From Chitinophagaceae bacterium (GTDB taxonomy: Bacteria; Bacteroidota; Bacteroidia; Chitinophagales; Chitinophagaceae), in the NCBI GenBank assembly GCA_021738605.1, contig JAIPBY010000019.1:1-18501 (forward strand): a DNA stretch of 18,501 nucleotides. Direction: 5' to 3'. A program made the translations under genes and the position numbers. Below are positions 15,403-18,501 of this stretch, piece after piece; positions within the stretch are counted from its first letter, which is position 1; each line of letters starts with the position of its first letter. The notes under the pieces were generated by a model that saw nothing but the letters and a program-made list of their open reading frames with translations, made no database searches and was not told where the DNA came from.

Positions 15403-18400
15403 ATGCCAAGTTTGACCAAAAGCACAAAGCATCTGAATGGTCTCTGCCTCATGAGGTTGCAGACCATTGTGTTGTTGATCAGCATGGCCTCTTCATCAGT
15501 TGCACAAAAAAAAATACCACCCCCCAGTCCGGTTCAATTTCAAAATGGCAGTCTCAGGTATGCGCCGGACGCATTGGGAAACCGTGTTGTTGATTTCTCC
15601 TATGCTGGATATAAAGCGTCTGAAGTGGAGATCAGGTCTCCTCAAGTAAAGTTTCTACTCTCTCCAAGCAAGCAGGATGATGCAGCATGTATACAAGCTG
15701 CCGTTGATGCTGTTTCAAACCTGACATTGGATAAAAATGGTTTTCGTGGAACGGTACTCTTGCAGGCTGGAACCTATCACCTCAAGAAAAGCATTCGTAT
15801 ACATTCCTCTGGTGTGGTGTTGGCCGGAAGCAATGGAACAATCCTTGTTGGAGAAGGCATTGATAGGGAGCCACTGATCAACATCAAGGGCTTCAACAAT
15901 AAACAGTCTGCCACTGAAACCATGATCATGGATGCTTATGTTGGCATTGGCGCAACCCAGTTTACTATCAAACAGACCGAAGGTTTTTCTGTGGGAGATG
16001 AAGTGACCATCAGGAGACCTTCTACACTGGCGTGGATCAAGTTATTGGGTGCGGATCATTTTGGTGGAGGGGTCACAGCCACTGGATGGAAACCAGGAGA
16101 ACGCGATATTTTTTTTGAAAGAAAAATCACGGCCATTGATGGCAACAAAATTACCATTGATCATGCCTTAACGACAGCCATCGACAGCAGTTTTGGTGGA
16201 GCCTTTATCAGCAAATATGCATGGGAAGGACGCATCAGAAACAGTGGCGTTGAAAACCTCACACTGGTTTCATCTTATGCGTTATCCAATCCCAAAGATG
16301 AGGACCATTGCTGGAATGCCATCAACATGGAAAACATGGAAGATGGATGGGTGAGGCGCATCAACTTTAAACATTTTGCCGGTGCCGCAGTAGCGGTTCA
16401 ATCTTCTGCAAGAAGAATAACAGTGGAAGATTGCATTTCCAAAGAACCTGTTGCTGAAATCGGTGGCCAACGCAGGTATTCATTCAGCACCGCGGGTCAG
16501 CAAACACTATTTCAACGTTGTTATGCAGAGAATGGGTACCATGACTTCTCTGTGGGCTTTTGTGCTCCAGGTCCGAATGCCTTTGTGCAATGCCATTCCA
16601 GCCTTCCTTATTCATTCAGCGGAACAATCGACAGCTGGGCCAGCGGGGTCTTGTTTGACAATGTAACTGTGGATGGAAATGCATTGAGGATGGGTGATCG
16701 TGGACAGGATGGAAATGGTGCAGGATGGTCGGCCGCCAACAGTGTTTTCTGGCAATGTGCTGCAGCCAGGATTGATTGTTATGCACCACCCGGGGCCAAC
16801 AACCATGCGTTTGGCAACTGGGCACAATTTGCTGGCAATGGTTATTGGGAAAGCTCAAACGAGCACATCAATCCCAGAAGCCTTTTTTATGCACAACTCT
16901 CCATGCGCCTGGGCAAGGACATGTCCAGTCGTGCCATGTTGCTTTCCAAGGAATCTGAGGCCTCCAGCAGCCCATCTGTTGAAGCAGCAGCCATGCTTGC
17001 CCAGCAAGCCAGCAAAGCGCCATTACAGCTGATTGCGTGGATTGACTCCATCAAGCAAATGAAACCCCTGGTCTATGATCAAAGACAGGCCATCCAATTT
17101 GTATACAAACCTGTGAAAGAGCAGGAACAAGTGTCCTCAAAAATCCAGATCACCAACGGCTGGCTGAATGACAATGGTCAACTCATCATCGGTGGAAGGA
17201 TGGAAGTGCCCTGGTGGAATGGCGGTATTTCTCCCCAAGACCTTGTTAAAGCAAAGCCGCACATCACACGATATGTTCCCGGGAGGTACGGAAAAGGGTT
17301 GACAGATCATTTGGAAGAGGTCGTTGCAGAAATGAAACAGTCCAATACAGCAGTGCTGGACCACAATTATGGATTGTGGTACGACCGCCGTCGCGATGAC
17401 CATGAGCGCATCAGAAGAATGGATGGTGAGGTATGGCCTCCTTTTTATGAATTGCCTTTTGCAAGAACTGGTAAGGGATTGGCCTGGGATGGATTGAGCA
17501 AATATGATCTCACCCAATTCAACAAATGGTATTGGGATAGGCTTGCTCAGTTTGCAAATTTGGCCAATCAGCATTCTTTGCTCCTCATCCATCAAAACTA
17601 TTTTCAACACAATATCATCGAAGCCGGTGCACATTATGCAGATTTTCCCTGGAGAACGGCCAACAACATCAACAACACGGGATTTCCAGAACCTGTGCCC
17701 TATGCCGGCGACAAAAGAATTTTCATGGACCAGCAGTTTTATGATGTTTCCAATGAAGCAAGAAAGCAATTGCATCTTTCCTACATCAACAAATGCCTGG
17801 ACAATTTTAAACTCAACAGGAATGTCATCCAGTCCATCGGAGCTGAATACACGGGTCCCTTGCATTTTGTGAACTTCTGGATCGATGCCATTGATGCCTG
17901 GATAAAAAAGAATCGTTACAATCCACTGGTATCGTTGAGTACAACCAAAGATGTGCAAGATTCCGTTTTAAAAAATAGTCAACGCGCTGCCAATGTGGAC
18001 ATCATTGATATCCGCTACTGGCACTTTCAAGAGGATGGAAAAACCTATGCACCACAGGGCGGACAGCACCTCGCTCCGCGGCAACATGCCAGGTTGTTGA
18101 AACCTGTTCGTTCCTCTTTTGAGCAGGTATACCGTGCAGTAAACGAGTACCGCATGTCACATGACAAATCGGTTATCTACACTGCAGACGGCTATCCCCA
18201 ATTCGGTTGGGCAGTATTGATAGCGGGTGGATCTTTACCTGTGCTTCCCAAAGAAACAGATACCAGTTTTTTGAAAGCGGTAGTCAGTACCATTCCAGTA
18301 AAAGGAAAGAAAATGCTGGAGGGTATCAAGGACCTCATCCTTTTTGCAGACGGGGAACATGAGCTGGAGCTGGATTTGACGGGTTTCAAATCTCCCTGCA

Positions 18401-18501
18401 ACATTCAATCAATTGATCTGCGAACGGGCAACGCTGTCAGTATCGTCAATGGTATTCAAGGAGGAATAAAAAAACAATTCAAACCCACAACATGGCCTGC
18501 C
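15403..18501 (+). CDS. large secreted two-domain protein: pectate-lyase-3-like beta-helix plus DUF6298-like domain, 3' truncated by window
   Basis: Translating from the ATG at 15403 gives 1033 codons with no stop before the window end, so the C-terminus is missing. An internal ATG at 15451 yields a neater signal peptide (MRLQTIVLLISMASSSVA, then QK). After VVDFSYAGYKASEV (about 58-72), residues about 85-480 look like a right-handed beta-helix of the pectate-lyase-3/rhamnogalacturonase type (DAACIQAAVDAV, GTVLLQAGTYHLKKSIRI, GVVLAGSNGTIL, GVENLTLVS, RITVEDCIS). From about 615 on, LDHNYGLWYDRRRDDHERIR (652-671), HQNYFQHNIIEAGAHYADFP (730-749), NNINNTGFPEP, KRIFMDQQFYDV and IGAEYTGPLHF (E815), then DIRYW, recall the DUF6298 family, with a TIM-barrel-like strand/helix pattern. 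Catalytic activity is not known to me. It lies 6 nt after the pectate lyase, so is likely co-expressed for pectin breakdown. Confidence 0.85.
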   Translation, partial: MPSLTKSTKHLNGLCLMRLQTIVLLISMASSSVAQKKIPPPSPVQFQNGSLRYAPDALGNRVVDFSYAGYKASEVEIRSPQVKFLLSPSKQDDAACIQAAVDAVSNLTLDKNGFRGTVLLQAGTYHLKKSIRIHSSGVVLAGSNGTILVGEGIDREPLINIKGFNNKQSATETMIMDAYVGIGATQFTIKQTEGFSVGDEVTIRRPSTLAWIKLLGADHFGGGVTATGWKPGERDIFFERKITAIDGNKITIDHALTTAIDSSFGGAFISKYAWEGRIRNSGVENLTLVSSYALSNPKDEDHCWNAINMENMEDGWVRRINFKHFAGAAVAVQSSARRITVEDCISKEPVAEIGGQRRYSFSTAGQQTLFQRCYAENGYHDFSVGFCAPGPNAFVQCHSSLPYSFSGTIDSWASGVLFDNVTVDGNALRMGDRGQDGNGAGWSAANSVFWQCAAARIDCYAPPGANNHAFGNWAQFAGNGYWESSNEHINPRSLFYAQLSMRLGKDMSSRAMLLSKESEASSSPSVEAAAMLAQQASKAPLQLIAWIDSIKQMKPLVYDQRQAIQFVYKPVKEQEQVSSKIQITNGWLNDNGQLIIGGRMEVPWWNGGISPQDLVKAKPHITRYVPGRYGKGLTDHLEEVVAEMKQSNTAVLDHNYGLWYDRRRDDHERIRRMDGEVWPPFYELPFARTGKGLAWDGLSKYDLTQFNKWYWDRLAQFANLANQHSLLLIHQNYFQHNIIEAGAHYADFPWRTANNINNTGFPEPVPYAGDKRIFMDQQFYDVSNEARKQLHLSYINKCLDNFKLNRNVIQSIGAEYTGPLHFVNFWIDAIDAWIKKNRYNPLVSLSTTKDVQDSVLKNSQRAANVDIIDIRYWHFQEDGKTYAPQGGQHLAPRQHARLLKPVRSSFEQVYRAVNEYRMSHDKSVIYTADGYPQFGWAVLIAGGSLPVLPKETDTSFLKAVVSTIPVKGKKMLEGIKDLILFADGEHELELDLTGFKSPCNIQSIDLRTGNAVSIVNGIQGGIKKQFKPTTWPA

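Noticed and set aside
15393..15593. 66-codon + strand frame overlapping the pectate lyase end
   Set aside because: It is out of frame with the 15403 gene, which has a signal peptide and a continuous 1033-codon reading; the short frame is a shadow.
17137..17958. 273-codon open frame on the minus strand
   Set aside because: It lies wholly antisense to the long + strand beta-helix/DUF6298-like gene, whose translation shows clear protein motifs; the antisense product has no signal or family resemblance.

Overview
The window looks like part of a polysaccharide utilization locus (PUL) from a member of the Bacteroidota, most likely a Chitinophagaceae-type bacterium. The reasons are the SusC/SusD pair, lipoproteins with CKK/CEK after the lipobox, A-rich translation starts without clear Shine-Dalgarno sequences, AT-leaning coding sequence, and very tight same-strand packing. 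Every gene I can support is on the + strand. I see no RNA genes, transposases, CRISPR arrays or phage genes, and no stretch over 300 bases lacks a gene.

Region 1 (1-6840) is a run of secreted exo-acting glycosidases. It holds the tail of an MGH1-like (alpha/alpha)6 glycoside hydrolase, a GH95 alpha-L-fucosidase/alpha-L-galactosidase with an extra jelly-roll module inserted near its N-terminus, a GH43/GH117-like five-bladed beta-propeller hydrolase, and a GH2 beta-galactosidase-type enzyme. Gaps are 9 nt and 1 nt, followed by a 4-nt ATGA overlap, so this reads as one transcript that began upstream of the window.

Region 2 (6841-13630) opens with a 135-bp gap carrying a LacI/GalR-type operator-like palindrome (TGCAAACGATTGCA). 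It continues with a DUF3826 secreted protein, the SusC TonB-dependent transporter, the SusD glycan-binding lipoprotein, and an unrecognised two-part lipoprotein in the SusE/F position. A 14-bp hairpin with a T-run ends this unit at about 13708.

Region 3 (13753-18501) has a secreted PL1-type pectate lyase and, 6 nt later, a very long secreted protein that runs off the right edge. Its first half is a pectate-lyase-3-like beta-helix and its second half resembles a DUF6298 domain. I translated this last gene by hand from 15403; it stays open for 1033 codons.

Taken together, PL1 and the beta-helix protein would cut a pectic backbone, SusC/SusD and the lipoprotein would capture and import fragments, and GH95, GH2, the propeller enzyme and the MGH1-like enzyme would trim side chains. 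A pectin or rhamnogalacturonan substrate is my inference from the family mix. The best candidates for undescribed biology are the C-terminal domain of the last protein, the jelly-roll insertion in GH95, the unassigned propeller enzyme and the novel lipoprotein.
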